Both the position numbers and the translations under genes were made by a program. Positions 43,080 to 54,189 of a stretch of DNA of 64,000 nt are shown here, one piece after another. The stretch's first letter is position 1; each line of letters opens with the position of its first letter. The stretch spans positions 40,657 through 104,656 of the forward strand of contig ARYC01017757.1 in the NCBI GenBank assembly GCA_000711775.1, in the 5' to 3' direction. The notes beneath the pieces are model-generated. The model had not been told where the DNA came from. It made no database searches and worked only from the letters and a program-made list of their open reading frames with translations. The DNA is from Oxytricha trifallax. Taxonomy: Eukaryota > Ciliophora > Spirotrichea > Sporadotrichida > Oxytrichidae.

Positions 43080-43700
43080 ATTAATTTTAGAATATCAATC
43101 AATGGGCATTGTCTTTCCATCTTTCTATTCGAGATTTTATTCAAATTTGATACTGTTATTAATTACAGAGTATTTATTATTATTTGAAATGTTTTTCTCA
43201 TAAATTTGAGGATTTAGGTTTCTTCTCATTTTTCCCATTTTTGATTTGCAAAATTTACTTTATTTGATGACATAGAAGGTGAGGTTTTTCTTATGATATC
43301 AACAAAATCCTGCTGCATCACTTGGTTAACAGCTAACTATACTTCCATATTTATGCAAATTTAATTGATAATAAATTATTAAAGTTCAATTTAAATTATG
43401 GACATTATAGCATTTTATCTGATTATAAACTTGCTTATTTTAATTAATTGTATTAAAATTTCTTATATTTTGTTGTATAACTGATTCAGACGATAAATAT
43501 ATCTTAACTTGAATTCTACCAAATTCGTACTTACATATTCGAGACTACAGAGATGATTTTTTGTCATTAGCACATTCCACAATCTTTAAAATCCCTATTA
43601 TCCATAATTAAGAGTCACTGATAATAAAGTACCTTCTTTAATTGCATTTTAAGTTCTACAAGTCAAACACTTTAAAAGAGAGGTATAAAAATAAAATTAA
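43080..43700 (-). CDS. Two minus-strand coding segments, one Cys-rich
   Basis: 43700-43500 reads LKCLTCRTQNAIKEGTLLSV and FKDCGMCQ; 43335-43080 reads VNQVMQQDFVDIIRKTSPSM, NKVNFANQKWEK, TGA, EETQILKFMRKTFQIIINTL. They may belong with the Cys-rich gene at 39.96-40.6 kb on the same strand. IES-like AT-rich DNA separates them. Confidence 0.35.
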
Positions 43701-44263
43701 TTTATTAGCAAATTAAGTTTAAATAATGAATTCCAGCATTATTAGTTGTAGCATACATTCGCCTCTTTAAGTTTATGCTTTTACTTTTAAAAATATGAAA
43801 TAAATGGGAGGCATTAACATTTATAAATATTAATTTAATTTATTAGTCATATTCAAAATAACTAGCTTCTTCATGTAATTATCTCTAACAATCATTTATG
43901 CCTTTGTTATTGATCGTCTACCATATGAATTAAATAATTTATTTTATATACTTAGATTTTGGCGAACTATCACGAAAAAGTTAAACGAAATAGCTCGCCA
44001 TTTATAATATTATTATTTCTAAAATTAATATATATTTCATTAATCAAACAATGCTTAATTATGTTATATAAATTTAAAAGTTTAGATTATTCCTTAAAAT
44101 GAAATACAAATTGAGTACTAAAGCCTAATTTATTATATTAAAAAATATAAAAATATGAAAATTAGAACGAAAGAAAAATAAATGCAATAATTAATGAACA
44201 AATCTTATGTATTTATCAAACAAGAACAATACCAATCTGTGATGATTTGAGCTCTGAAATTTT

Positions 44264-44683
44264 TAGATTTTTAGGTAGTAAATAATGTTTCAATCATCAA
44301 TACCGAACTTCTTTCTTTAAGAATCTTTTCAAAATCAAAAATATCTAAAGCGTTGAGGTCATAGAACTCCTTCTGCTTGGCAATTATTAAAGCATTTCTC
44401 TAAAACTTACGATGAAATCAGATTCTGTGTTAGAGGAAATCACTCTAGTTACTGTAGTATTTCTATTGAGAATTCCCAAAGAAAGCAGAGGAATTCTAGT
44501 AAATGCTCCGGTTCTTCGCGGAAGTTTTGAGGCTTCATATTTTTTGAGTAGAATAAATTCAGCTGCATTTATAGCGATGTGAGTGTTGGAATTGCATTTT
44601 TTGAGGCTATCACAAGTATTAGTGGAAGCAGATGCTCTAGTCTGTTGATTAAAAGTCCCATTGTATGTTGCTATGTCATACAT
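44264..44683 (-). CDS. Unrecognised gene with an 11-nt frame interruption
   Basis: ATG 44683: MYDIATYNGTFNQQTRASAS, then AAEFILLKKYEASKLPRRTG and LGILNRNTTVTRVISSNTES to DFIV. After an extra AAGTTTTAGAG (or GTAAGTTTTAG) the frame resumes as NALIIAKQKEFYDLNALDIF, then LKERSSVLMIETLFTTQKSK and FRAQIITDW to about 44230. Taking out 11 nt restores one frame. GC is above that of the flanks. No family assigned. The N-terminus is a plausible true start because the preceding sequence is very AT-rich. Confidence 0.5.
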
Positions 44684-44699
44684 GATTATTATTCAAGAA

Positions 44700-45660
44700 A
44701 TTTAAGTAATTTTTGTCACTAAGAATTTCTTAATAATAAATTTTGATTAAATTTTCTTTCGCACAAATTTTCATATACCTTTATGTAATTATTTATAACA
44801 AATGAAATCTTAAATCTTGTAATCAAATTTATATATAAATATCCATTTTTCTATTTTATTTATTTTTTTAATTAAACAGTTCAATTAATTTAAGTATTTT
44901 AATATTTTATAACTTTGATTGGTTCTATTTCTATAGATTTAAAATATAATGTAAGTTTTTATAATTAGAAGTTTAATTATAAAAAATATAATCCGTTGTT
45001 TTTCCATCCTAAACAAAACTTCTGGTTTTTCATTTATGAATACTTATTTGTAAAATTCTAAGAAATATTATTGATAATTAATAAGTTATTTATTTTAACT
45101 GGAATAAACAAATAAACTATTTTTGACAATGTTAGGATTATGAGAATAATAAATATTTAACTAATATTTAATGGCGAGCTATCTCAATCAGTATTTATCG
45201 ATGGCATGCCAAATTCTGATATAAATATAAATAAAAATAAATAATTTATTATTAAACTACAACAACTATACTAAAGATGGAGGGAATGTATTAATATCTA
45301 AATTCAAGTTAATTATGATAAATAAAATTGATTTTAGAAAAAAATCCTATTTTTTAGCCTTTATGAATAGGAGAGAATTCTAATTATACAACGAAGATTA
45401 ATTGCATTTTTTAAATAAATTCCAAAAATGAGGATTTAATATTATATATCTGTGTATGAGTAATTTCTATATTTATATTTCTAATATTTGGTAGATTTTA
45501 CAATTTTTCTAAATAATATCGTATAACTACAATTAGTATACAAGGATGGATTATAAAAAAATACAGACAGGTATTATTTTTGCAAAATAGACTTTTAATA
45601 AAGTCTATATAAAAGAATTTAGTTTTATTTTATTACACATATTCAAATTAATTACTAGTT
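44700..45660. other. AT-rich region, no gene seen
   Basis: Contains AATGGCGAGCTAT (about 45170), an inverted match to ATAGCTCGCCATT at ~43990. The phrase ATTTCTAATATTTGGT at ~45478 recurs at ~42360. Otherwise featureless. Confidence 0.4.
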
Positions 45661-45669
45661 GCATAAAAC

Positions 45670-45985
45670 AGATATTAGGAGAGTGGGAAAGTAGCTTCTT
45701 TTTGTGTTGAAATTAATGCATAAAAAATTAATTGTACATTGTGACATAAAACCTAAAAATTTATAAAAAGATTCTGAACCTCTTTATTAATCCCATTTTA
45801 TTTAAATTTAAAAAATAATTTAAAGGTATTATTAAATAAAACAAATTTTATAAGATTGTAATGCAGATCTTGGACTAGCATAAAAAAATCTGTGGAAAAG
45901 TATAAAATTCCTGATTTCGTAGCAAATGAAAGACTTAATCGGCTAGGGATTAATTAAAAAAGCGATATTTTTATTTTGAGAAATA
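45670..45985 (+). pseudogene. Protein-kinase-like fragment
   Basis: One frame reads LMHKKLIVHCDIKPKNLQKD, a kinase catalytic loop with HCD in place of HRD. After ~100 AT-rich bp DCNADLGLAQKN follows, matching the DFG region (DLG). Then the coding character fades. Fragmentary; either a decayed kinase gene or two MDSs. Confidence 0.45.
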
Positions 45986-46961
45986 TTTTTTAAAGTTTGA
46001 TGACTCGTCTTATATTTTTAGGATGCAAAAAAATTAAAGAATATTCAAATTTGTAGTTTTATTTTTTATTTTGACTTTGAAATTATTGCTATATTATATA
46101 TTTAAAGTTTGTTTTATAAAATATTTAATTTAAGGATAATCATTAAATAAAAGACATTGAAAGTATATGAGTTTCAAATATAGTAAAAATGTATTAAAAT
46201 CGATTATTAATTAACAGCAGTATCTTGACCCTCTTCATAAGAATGACTTAAAGTAAGCCACTTTATTTTGTGTTTGACTATTTATTCAGCATTATTATTA
46301 CAATATTAAAATACATGACCCATAAATGTAAATTGCCATTCTGTATTTTATTAAAAAATAAATTCTTTAAATACATTAAATTTTAAAACCTTATAATTTC
46401 AGATATAATGAATTAATGTAAAGATTTTGCATTATCATTTTTTTACATTCCATTTTTTATTTAATATTTTCTTTTTCCCATTTTTTTAATAATAAATTAT
46501 TGTATTTTTTGCCATTTTCTTCGAATAATTATTATAATAAAATAGTTTTTATAAATATAATCTTTTGTTGATGTTTCCAACATAACAGAGACATTGATGA
46601 AATTAATATGGATAAATAGATTTGATAAAATATAAAATAAAATAAAAGGCAAATTTACAATCAGATTGTTGAGCATCCTAAATTTCAATTGTTTATCTTA
46701 GCCCCGACTACGAAATTTAAGTGCATCCTATATCAAGTATAAAAATTTCAACGATGGCTAACAGTCTAATTCAAATAAAAGAAAAAGCGATAATTTTTCT
46801 TAACTTTTATACATTAAAATTCTATTAAAATTTTATTTTTTATTTGTTAAATAAAAACTGAATTTATTGAAGTCTTAGTAAATTTATAGATAATTTTTTA
46901 AATTCAAACGATTAATTCAAAAATTTTTATTCAAACAGAAATATTAGCATGAATTTTAATA

Positions 46962-47350
46962 ATGGGGGAACAATGTAAAAATTTTGATAATTTACAAAAA
47001 TTGGGAATTCAAAAATATACTTCACCAAAAGAGTTTACAGCTGTCTCATTGAATAATGTTTCCAAGTTTATTTTAATTATTAAAAATAAATTGCTTTTAA
47101 TATATATATTTTTAAGGTTATTTTGCTAATTTCTAATAAGAAATATGTATTAATGGTATTATTAGGGAGCTCACTTAAAAGAATCAACTAGATTAGCTTC
47201 ACAAGAATCTTTTTAGTTTAATTTATATAGAAAATATTCTATTTTTAGCTTGACGACAATGACTTCGAAAGATTAAAAACTTTAGAATATCTGACAAATA
47301 ATATTGAGGGTTAAAGATTATTTTACAATTATATTAGTTACTATAAATTA
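46962..47350 (+). CDS. Short coding segments, unrecognised
   Basis: ATG 46962: MGEQCKNFDNLQKLGIQKYT, SPKEFTAVSLNNVSKFI. After an AT-rich gap, LDDNDFERLKTLEYLTNNIE and GQRLFYNYIS (~47253-47345). Probably two MDSs of one plus-strand gene. Confidence 0.35.
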
Positions 47351-47359
47351 TATTGGTAA

Positions 47360-48100
47360 AAGATTATGATACTTAAAATAAAAGAATAGAAATGGTTGAA
47401 ATTCTGGAAAAGGAAAAAATTACCAATTACTAATTTTTGATATCTTTATTGTAGTTAAAAAATTAATAAAATCATAGCATATCTTGGAAATTTTTAGGAT
47501 AGAAAATATATTAACTATAAATTTTAATAGATATATGCTATTTAGAACGAACCAATTAAAATTATATATTTATATTGCGTATATATCTACACATTATAAA
47601 TGTAGCTTTTTTTTCGCACAAGTGAGAATCATTAGATAAAATGTTTAATTTTTTTAAAAAATTTCTTGTAAATAAATATTATAAAAATTAGTTTCAATTT
47701 TCAATTGATTAACAACATAATTAACTTTCTCATAATGATTAATGATAAATTTAGTAAAATGTTATGATTGATAAAATTTAAGAATCTATTAAATATAATT
47801 CAGAATTAACTTATATTTTATTACTGATTTTATTGCTTTTTTAATCATGATAAATTTGGGATTTGCAGCTATTTTTCTTCCTATTTAAAACATTACAAAA
47901 AACTGTATTATGCCTGAGGCTTTCTATGCAATGTAAAATCTTTAATCTTAGAAAAATGTCAGTATATTCAAATTTTTAAAATTTAGGTAAAATTTATTAT
48001 GAGCTTTTGGATAAATTTTTTGTAGTGTAATCATTTATTTGGCTAAGGTGACAATCACTTACCCCATAATCAAAACTCAAACCCTTAATTAGATTTTTTA
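47360..48100. other. AT-rich region, no gene seen
   Basis: No sustained coding frame. TTACCCCATAATCAAAACTC near 48060 faintly resembles a decayed telomere-like end. Confidence 0.4.
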
Positions 48101-48109
48101 ATGATTTTA

Positions 48110-48550
48110 TTTGAAGGATATATTTTGGATCTTAATGAGGTTAGTAGAGAAATAAGGTCAATTTACAATATGAGATATAGAAATTAGCGAAATTTAGGGT
48201 ATTTGTGATGAGTAATATTTAGATTTACTACTTAAGCTAAGGCATGGTGCAAGTATTCATGATATATTTTTTGGAAAATAGAGAATCATTACAATTTGAT
48301 TTACAATATTAGAAATAACTAAAATGTATGATCAGAATGTTCAGTGCCACTCACAAATAATGTAAGTTACAAAAAACATATCTGAATTTTTTATATAGGT
48401 TGTAACTGGTAAGAGTTTTGATTGCGCTTTGACGAAGACTTCACATAAGGCTGCAAGGACAAGGCAAAGGAAGTATAAAACTAATCTAAATACGATGAAG
48501 TTCAATATATTGGACGAGATGAAACTGATTTTTAAGATTTTCATTTTCTA
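48110..48550 (+). CDS. Coding segments with a 37-nt intron, truncated by TBE copy D
   Basis: EGYILDLNEVSREIRSIYNM (~48113-48200), then KCMIRMFSATHKQ ending at 48361. An intron at 48362-48398 (GTAAGT...ATAG) is followed by CCNWQEF, TGA, LRFDEDFTQGCKDKAKEV and YDEVQYIGRDETDFQDFHF to ~48550. The truncated TBE begins ~100 bp downstream. Not recognised. The overlapping ORFs in other frames are shadows. Confidence 0.4.
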
Positions 48551-48659
48551 TTGCAATTATTACTATTTAAATTATTTTTCATCAAATTTTTATAATTCGC
48601 TATTTTCCAAAAAATATATCATAAATAATATAGACTATGTCAAAACAGGGCTAAATTAA

Positions 48660-49605
48660 GCAGCTATAGCAAAGCTTTTACACAAAAGTGCCTAAACTGT
48701 GAGGTATAATTGCTTGTTAGCTGTTTAGCATTTTAGTTCTGGTACTTGAAAAAAATTTAGCAACAAAATAAAAGTTCTCTCAGACCCATATTGACTACCT
48801 CTGTGATTCTTAGACGCTTAAGCACTGGGCACACTTTCAAATTGACAAACGAGCTGTAATGTTTCATAGCAAGTTTCCTGACATACGTATCTCGCCTAAG
48901 ACTATAGCTAATATTTATAGAAGAAATGGTATTACTTTCAAGACTATAAACAGAGTGGAGAATGATTTATTTTACAGTGCCATTTTATAGTAATAATTTA
49001 AACTATTTATATATATGATTAAATGCAAAGAGCTAATAATAATAACATCAAGTTCATTCATGCAAATGAATCTGTGTTTATTTTCAACACATTTATTAAT
49101 AAGTCATGGTGCAAGAAGTCTGATAACATAGAAGTTGATGACTAAAAAGTGAAGGTTGTCATCCATGCAATTTTAACTGGTATAGGCGAAGATTCAGGCT
49201 TAGAAAGTTATGTCATTCATCGTCGCTCTATTAAGCGAGAGCAGTACATAGAGTTCCTACATAAGCTCAGAGAAAAGTATAGCAACAAAGAATTATCTTG
49301 TTTGTTGATAACTTATCTGTTCATAAGACCAAGGAGTCTAAGAAAGGTTTTAAAGAGTTAAACATTCCTCCTGTTTAAAATGTTCCTTATAGCCCATAAT
49401 TTAATGGAATAGAATTTTACTGGAATTAAATCACGACCCACAACAAGAAACTGGTGCTGTATCACCTAATGCATGATTTACCAATCGATACAGTAGTCTT
49501 AATAAAAAGTAGTTGCAAGAGAGTGAATAAAGAAAAGACTACGACACGTGCAAGGAAGGGGAGAATGAATGTTTATTAATTAGTTTTAGAATAAATGAAT
49601 GAAAT
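48660..49605 (+). pseudogene. TBE transposase, 5'-truncated (copy D)
   Basis: Homology with the intact gene starts at the IARLLHKSPATVR region (48667) and runs to REGRMNVY near 49580. D1 region reads HANESVF, so the Asp of HADEAVF is Asn in this copy. The D2 block (FVDNLSVHKTK) is read across a frameshift near 49310. The E block reads FNGIEFYWN with a further change. Inactive. Confidence 0.75.
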
Positions 49606-49608
49606 ATT

Positions 49609-50385
49609 TCACATTCTAAATGAGCTTTTAAAAGGATTAGGCTTCTCTTTCTTTTCTTCTTCTTAAGGCTTTACAGGTTCTAAATTTCTTCTCTTACTGT
49701 CATCTCTTGCATAAATGTTCATATCATCTGGCTTTTAATATCTTTATGAAGTGTCTTGCTAACTTAAAGAACTATCTGTTGTTTTTTATCTCTATGAACC
49801 TTAGCATGATTTTTCATAAGATATATACCAGTGGCAGATTTCCTACAAAGATAAATGTCAAAGCTTTTTTGAAAGATAAGGATGCTTCTTAAGTTCCTCT
49901 AGCCAAGCTGATTTTATTAGAATGCCTTGCTTCTTTTAGTCTTCAGGAGAGATATAATATCGTTTCTTAAAGGCTTCTTCAATTATTTCTCTGAGAGACT
50001 CCTCTTTTATTGTACCAAGAGCACCAAAGAAGAAGTTCCTCTCTGATAGTTTATTAGAGAGCTGTTTCTTGGTAGTAAGGTAACTACCACTTCCTTATCT
50101 TTCATGGCATCCTCATAAAAATTAGTGACTGATATCTTAGAGTAGTTGGGAATTTCTATTAGTTTAATCTCTTTATTTATTTTAAAAGCTTTCTTCTCCT
50201 CATAAATGATTGCTTTCAAGAATGAAATTTTGGTACCTTCCATCGTTGGAAGGAATAACGAACTGCATAATATGTTAATAGTCATCAAGAAAGAATACCA
50301 CACAATATGAGGTATCAATAGAGATCTTCTTTACTTAATAATCTTGAGCCTCAACTCTTTTCATTTGATCATTGAGTGATTCCAT
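49609..50385 (-). pseudogene. TBE 22-kDa gene (copy D)
   Basis: ATG 50385 (MESLNDQMKRVEAQDY). The conserved block WYLPS..GTKISFLKAIIYEEKKAF and a VTNFYEDAM stretch are easily seen, then LSERNFFFG and TLKP with frame changes. TGA at 49609-49611 corresponds to the other copies' stop. Confidence 0.7.
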
Positions 50386-50921
50386 CTTTTTCCTCTTCCT
50401 TTTAATGAATTTCAAATTATAATTTATAGACTTCTGGATCCTATTGTTTAAAATCTTACTATTAATATGGGCATCTTATAGGAGGTCAACCCTGCAAAGA
50501 TACGTGGAGAAAGTTTGCAGAAGCTGTAACAAACTGCTGAGAAGGATCTCCATTTTTATCAATTTAGATCCATAAAATTAGTACTAAATTTGTTTAATTT
50601 AATTAGTACTTGCACTAAATCCGTTTAATTTTAATTGGTTCCAATTTAAAAGTACCAAAACTTAATTAGTACCTAGTTTTAAACTAATAATGTTTTAAAC
50701 CTAATTGGTAACAGTACCAACCTGAATTTTTTCTAAGTTAGTACCAAAATAAAAAAATATTAAGCATAAAATCAGAAAAATTATTTATATACTAAGGATA
50801 AATATGATGATTGACACCTAAGAATCAACCATTGTTGTTGCAGTACCAACTCCTATACAAAGTTACTATAACCAGAGAGTTATTAGAGATTAATAAATGA
50901 AATTTAAATTTGAATTTAAAG

Positions 50922-52357
50922 ATGGCGGCTAGGTTGAATCGCAAAGCAGTTTCCCTCTTGGAGCATGATAATCATAGCTCAACTTTGGGTCCTCCAAGAA
51001 ACCAGAAGTTATCTATATTGAAAGGGAGGTTGATCTAAGAGCTCTAGAGTTTGAAGCAGAGGTCTTTAAAATTTAAGTTTAAAACAATAAATTAAGTGCA
51101 TAGATGAGAGTTTAAACATAAGTTGAATTGGTTGAGTAAGAAAAGGAAAAGAAACTAATAGAAAAAGTTAAAACATTTTAATGTGAAGAATGCTAAAATT
51201 TTTTCTCAACTGAGTTAAGCTTGAAGAGGTACATCAAAGAGATACACTCTGGTAGAGCTAAGATCAACTTTAAGCATTATAAAGCAGGTATTAGTGCACA
51301 ACATGCATGAAGTCTTATACTCACTCAGCCAAAGTAGATGCATATGCAAAAGCATCATTTAAGCGAATTCCTGGTTAAAGATGAGGAAAAATAATAGCTT
51401 TGGCAAGCTAAAAGAAAAAATAACTCTCTTGAGTCATAAAGAGAACTGTAGGAGAAGCTCAAAAGATATAAGTGCTTTTAATCTATGAACCAACCCGCAA
51501 TCGGTATATATATAGCATGCTTATAAGAGAGAGAGCAATGTATATACCTGCATTAAATGCAGTTGACCTTAAAAGCTGTAAAGAGAACTATTTGAATTTT
51601 GACTTACCTAACAAGGTAAAACTTATAGTGGTTGATGAATTTGCTTACAAGGTATACTCTTTCAAATATCTCATTAAGAACGAGTAGTATCAAAATAAGT
51701 TTGCTAATGAATACATAGTACTGAGAGAGGCTTATAAAAAAATAATGCAAAAAATTAGCTAGAAGTTATCCTTATACATGGTTTTATTTCATTGAGACTC
51801 AAGAGGATTGAAATGACATTAAGAGAGTATCTTTACCATATTGAATATCCTTACGATTTGAATGAGATATTCACAGAAATGACTAAGGGTGTGAAAGAGT
51901 CCATGATCTAATATATATTCATAGAGATTTGAAGCCTGAAATTGTAATGCTAAATCTCTGCCCTTTAGAAGTAGTAGTCATTGATTTCAACAGAGCAAGA
52001 AGATAGGAGATAGTGACTTTAGCAAAGGTTCTTTTGAACACCAGGATACTTCAAAATGTGAGAGAAGTGGACTAATGGCTCTGTGTAGTGGGATGTTTGA
52101 GCGGTAGCTGCTATTAATTTAGAGTGCGATATATAAAGTATATCATACGTTGGAATTAAAAAAGAAAAGTAATCAGTAAGTATGGCAACTAAACATATAA
52201 AACAAGAAGATGTATGTGAAAAAATTAAAAGCATAGTTGAGATGATAATCGTAAGAGCTCCATAATATAAAAGATAATCATTAGATGATATACTAAAGGA
52301 ACCACAAAGAGCTAGGTTATTGAGGTATCACAAAGACAAACAAATAAAATTCGTTTG
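50922..52357 (+). pseudogene. TBE C2H2 zinc-finger/kinase gene (copy D)
   Basis: ATG 50922 (MAARLNRKAVSLLEHDNHS). A finger CEECQNFFSTELSLKRYIKE is near 51180, a second (QCTTCMKS) is split by a small deletion near 51290. The kinase part has IHRDLKPEI near 51920 and VIDFNRA near 51980, followed by a frameshift at ~52030. Ends FV-TGA at 52355-52357. Confidence 0.7.
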
Positions 52358-52387
52358 AATTAATTACACCGACTATCATTAAATACA

Positions 52388-52490
52388 CATAAAACCTGCG
52401 TTTTCTCTACTAACCCCAATAAGTCCCCAACTATACACTACTAATCAAAGCACTTATAAACCTTATTAAGGAGTTTTTGGGGTTTAAATG
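52388..52490 (-). repeat. Right ITR of TBE copy D
   Basis: TTTTCTCTACTAACCCCAAT to GGAGTTTTTGGGGTTTAAAT; matches 6540-6620. Confidence 0.8.
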
Positions 52491-53047
52491 AGAAGTGGAG
52501 AAAGTTAGTGTAAACTGTAACCAACTTTAGAGATGGATTTCCGTTTTAACCAATTAAATTCTATTTAATTAGTACTAAATTCGTTTAATTTTAATTGGTA
52601 CCAATTTAATAGCACCAAAACTTAATAAGTACCTAATTTAATCTAATGATGTTTCAATGGAAAAGTACTAATCTAATTCAAACCTAATTGGGACCAGTAA
52701 AAACCTAAATTTTTCGAAAATGGTACCAAAGCATTTCAATAAATTGAGTCTCAAGGAATTATTAGAATTAGTAATCATAAAATTTAGATTGTTTGATTAA
52801 ATAAGTAACGCAAACAAAAAATGCAATTTCATTTATATTTTCTTAGTTGATTTAATTCTGCATTACATTAATATAGATGTAGAGATTATAAAATATAAAT
52901 AAATAAAAATCTCCTTTATTAAAATAATAAATAAAAATGAGTCTAACATAAATAATCAAATTAATAAAAAAGAAACCCTTATCCCCAACATTACCCTCAT
53001 CTATCAAAACACACATAAACTCATGAAGTGGTTTTGGGGTTTTGAAC
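52491..53047. mobile_element. Remnant of another TBE (spacer plus one terminus)
   Basis: 52495-52780 repeats the 22-kDa/kinase spacer of copy D (compare 50505-50770: GTACTAAATTCGTTTAATTT, TTAATTGGTACCAATTTAA). After AT-rich DNA, 52960-53047 is a TBE-type terminus ending TGGTTTTGGGGTTTTG. Thus copy D sits against the internal spacer of an older element whose genes have been lost. Confidence 0.65.
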
Positions 53048-54034
53048 AAAAAAAATAATCATTATATTATAATATATCATCATAATAGAATTAATATAGC
53101 TTTTAATAATTTTAGGAATTTGCTTTTCAATTTTTTATTTTTCAGTTTTTATATTTCTTATTTGAAATATTGTATGAGTAAGGAGCATTTATATCATAAG
53201 ATATAATTTCCCAAGTTTTATTAAAAGTAATGTAATTAAAAGTAACGTCAACTAATCAGTTATCATTTATATTCTTCATCAACATTGATTCGTAAGTTAT
53301 TTTAAATAATCATGTTTTCGTGGTCCTAATCTGTTAAATACTATAGTATAACTATTCAAAATTATTAAGAATTTTGAAGATTCAATTAATTTTATTTATT
53401 AAAGCAAATTTGAATGCACAAATTAAATCATGATTTCTGATTTTGCCCTCACATTTTAATGCTTAATATGATAAGGATAAGTTTTTTCACATGATAATTA
53501 CTTGACATATTTAAAATTGGCAAACCTTCAGACTACTTTAATCTTTGAAATTTTTTAATTTGATTTAAGATATATAAATAAGTAAATTATTCTCTATCAA
53601 ATTTTTAATAGCAACTTTTTAAAATGTTTATTATAAAAGTTCCTAATCACAATTAAATTATATATTTCGATTTTATATTTCTATCAGCTTATTGAACTCA
53701 GTAAAATTATAAAAATTAATTTATGAACCTTTTTGAATTTAAGAAAGAAAAATAATGTTTATTATTATAAAATATAAAAATAAATATAGAGATTAAGTCG
53801 ATAAAATTAATAATTATAAAGAACATAAAAATATAATTGACTAAACAGGTAAGTATAATTCATAGATAAATCTTATTTTTAACCTGTGATGAAAATCAAA
53901 TGATTTCAGACAATTCAACTTCAAAATTGTTTATAAATTTGAAAACAAACTTTCATATTCTTGCAATTTCAGGCAGCAACCACATAAGTGTTCTGAAATT
54001 GATAACATTAAAGTATACGCAATGATTTTATAAT
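53048..54034. other. AT-rich region, no gene seen
   Basis: About 1 kb of A/T-rich DNA without coding character. Confidence 0.5.
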
Positions 54035-54146
54035 TGTGAGCTCGTGACATCACTTGTGAGCTCTTGATGATTTGTGTAAGCTCAGGACGTCATCTGTGAG
54101 CTCAGGACGTCAGGTATGTCTCGTCAGCTGTGAGCTCAGGACGTAT
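54035..54146. repeat. Degenerate tandem repeat of TGTGAGCTCAGGACGTCA
   Basis: About five imperfect units: TGTGAGCTCGTGACATCA, TGTGAGCTCTTGATGA, TGTAAGCTCAGGACGTCA and TGTGAGCTCAGGACGTCA (twice). The spacing is irregular (~20-33 bp). It ends ~40 bp before the coding region at 54.19 kb, so a promoter or enhancer role is possible. Confidence 0.7.
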
Positions 54147-54189
54147 ATACCCGATAGTATATCAGGAATTTAGGGTATGGGATAAATAA

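Larger units (their letters stand above)
48655..52490 (+). mobile_element. 5'-truncated TBE (copy D)
   Basis: Transposase (+, lacking its first ~45 codons), 22-kDa gene (-), zinc-finger/kinase (+) and right ITR (52388-52490, ending GGAGTTTTTGGGGTTTAAATG). Same subfamily as copy C. The left ITR is missing. All genes have frameshifts. The right end abuts a spacer from yet another TBE. Confidence 0.8.

Noticed and set aside
43960..45185. 1.2-kb element bounded by ATAGCTCGCCAT/ATGGCGAGCTAT
   Set aside because: Only a 12-bp inverted match, with no further similarity at the ends; could be chance.
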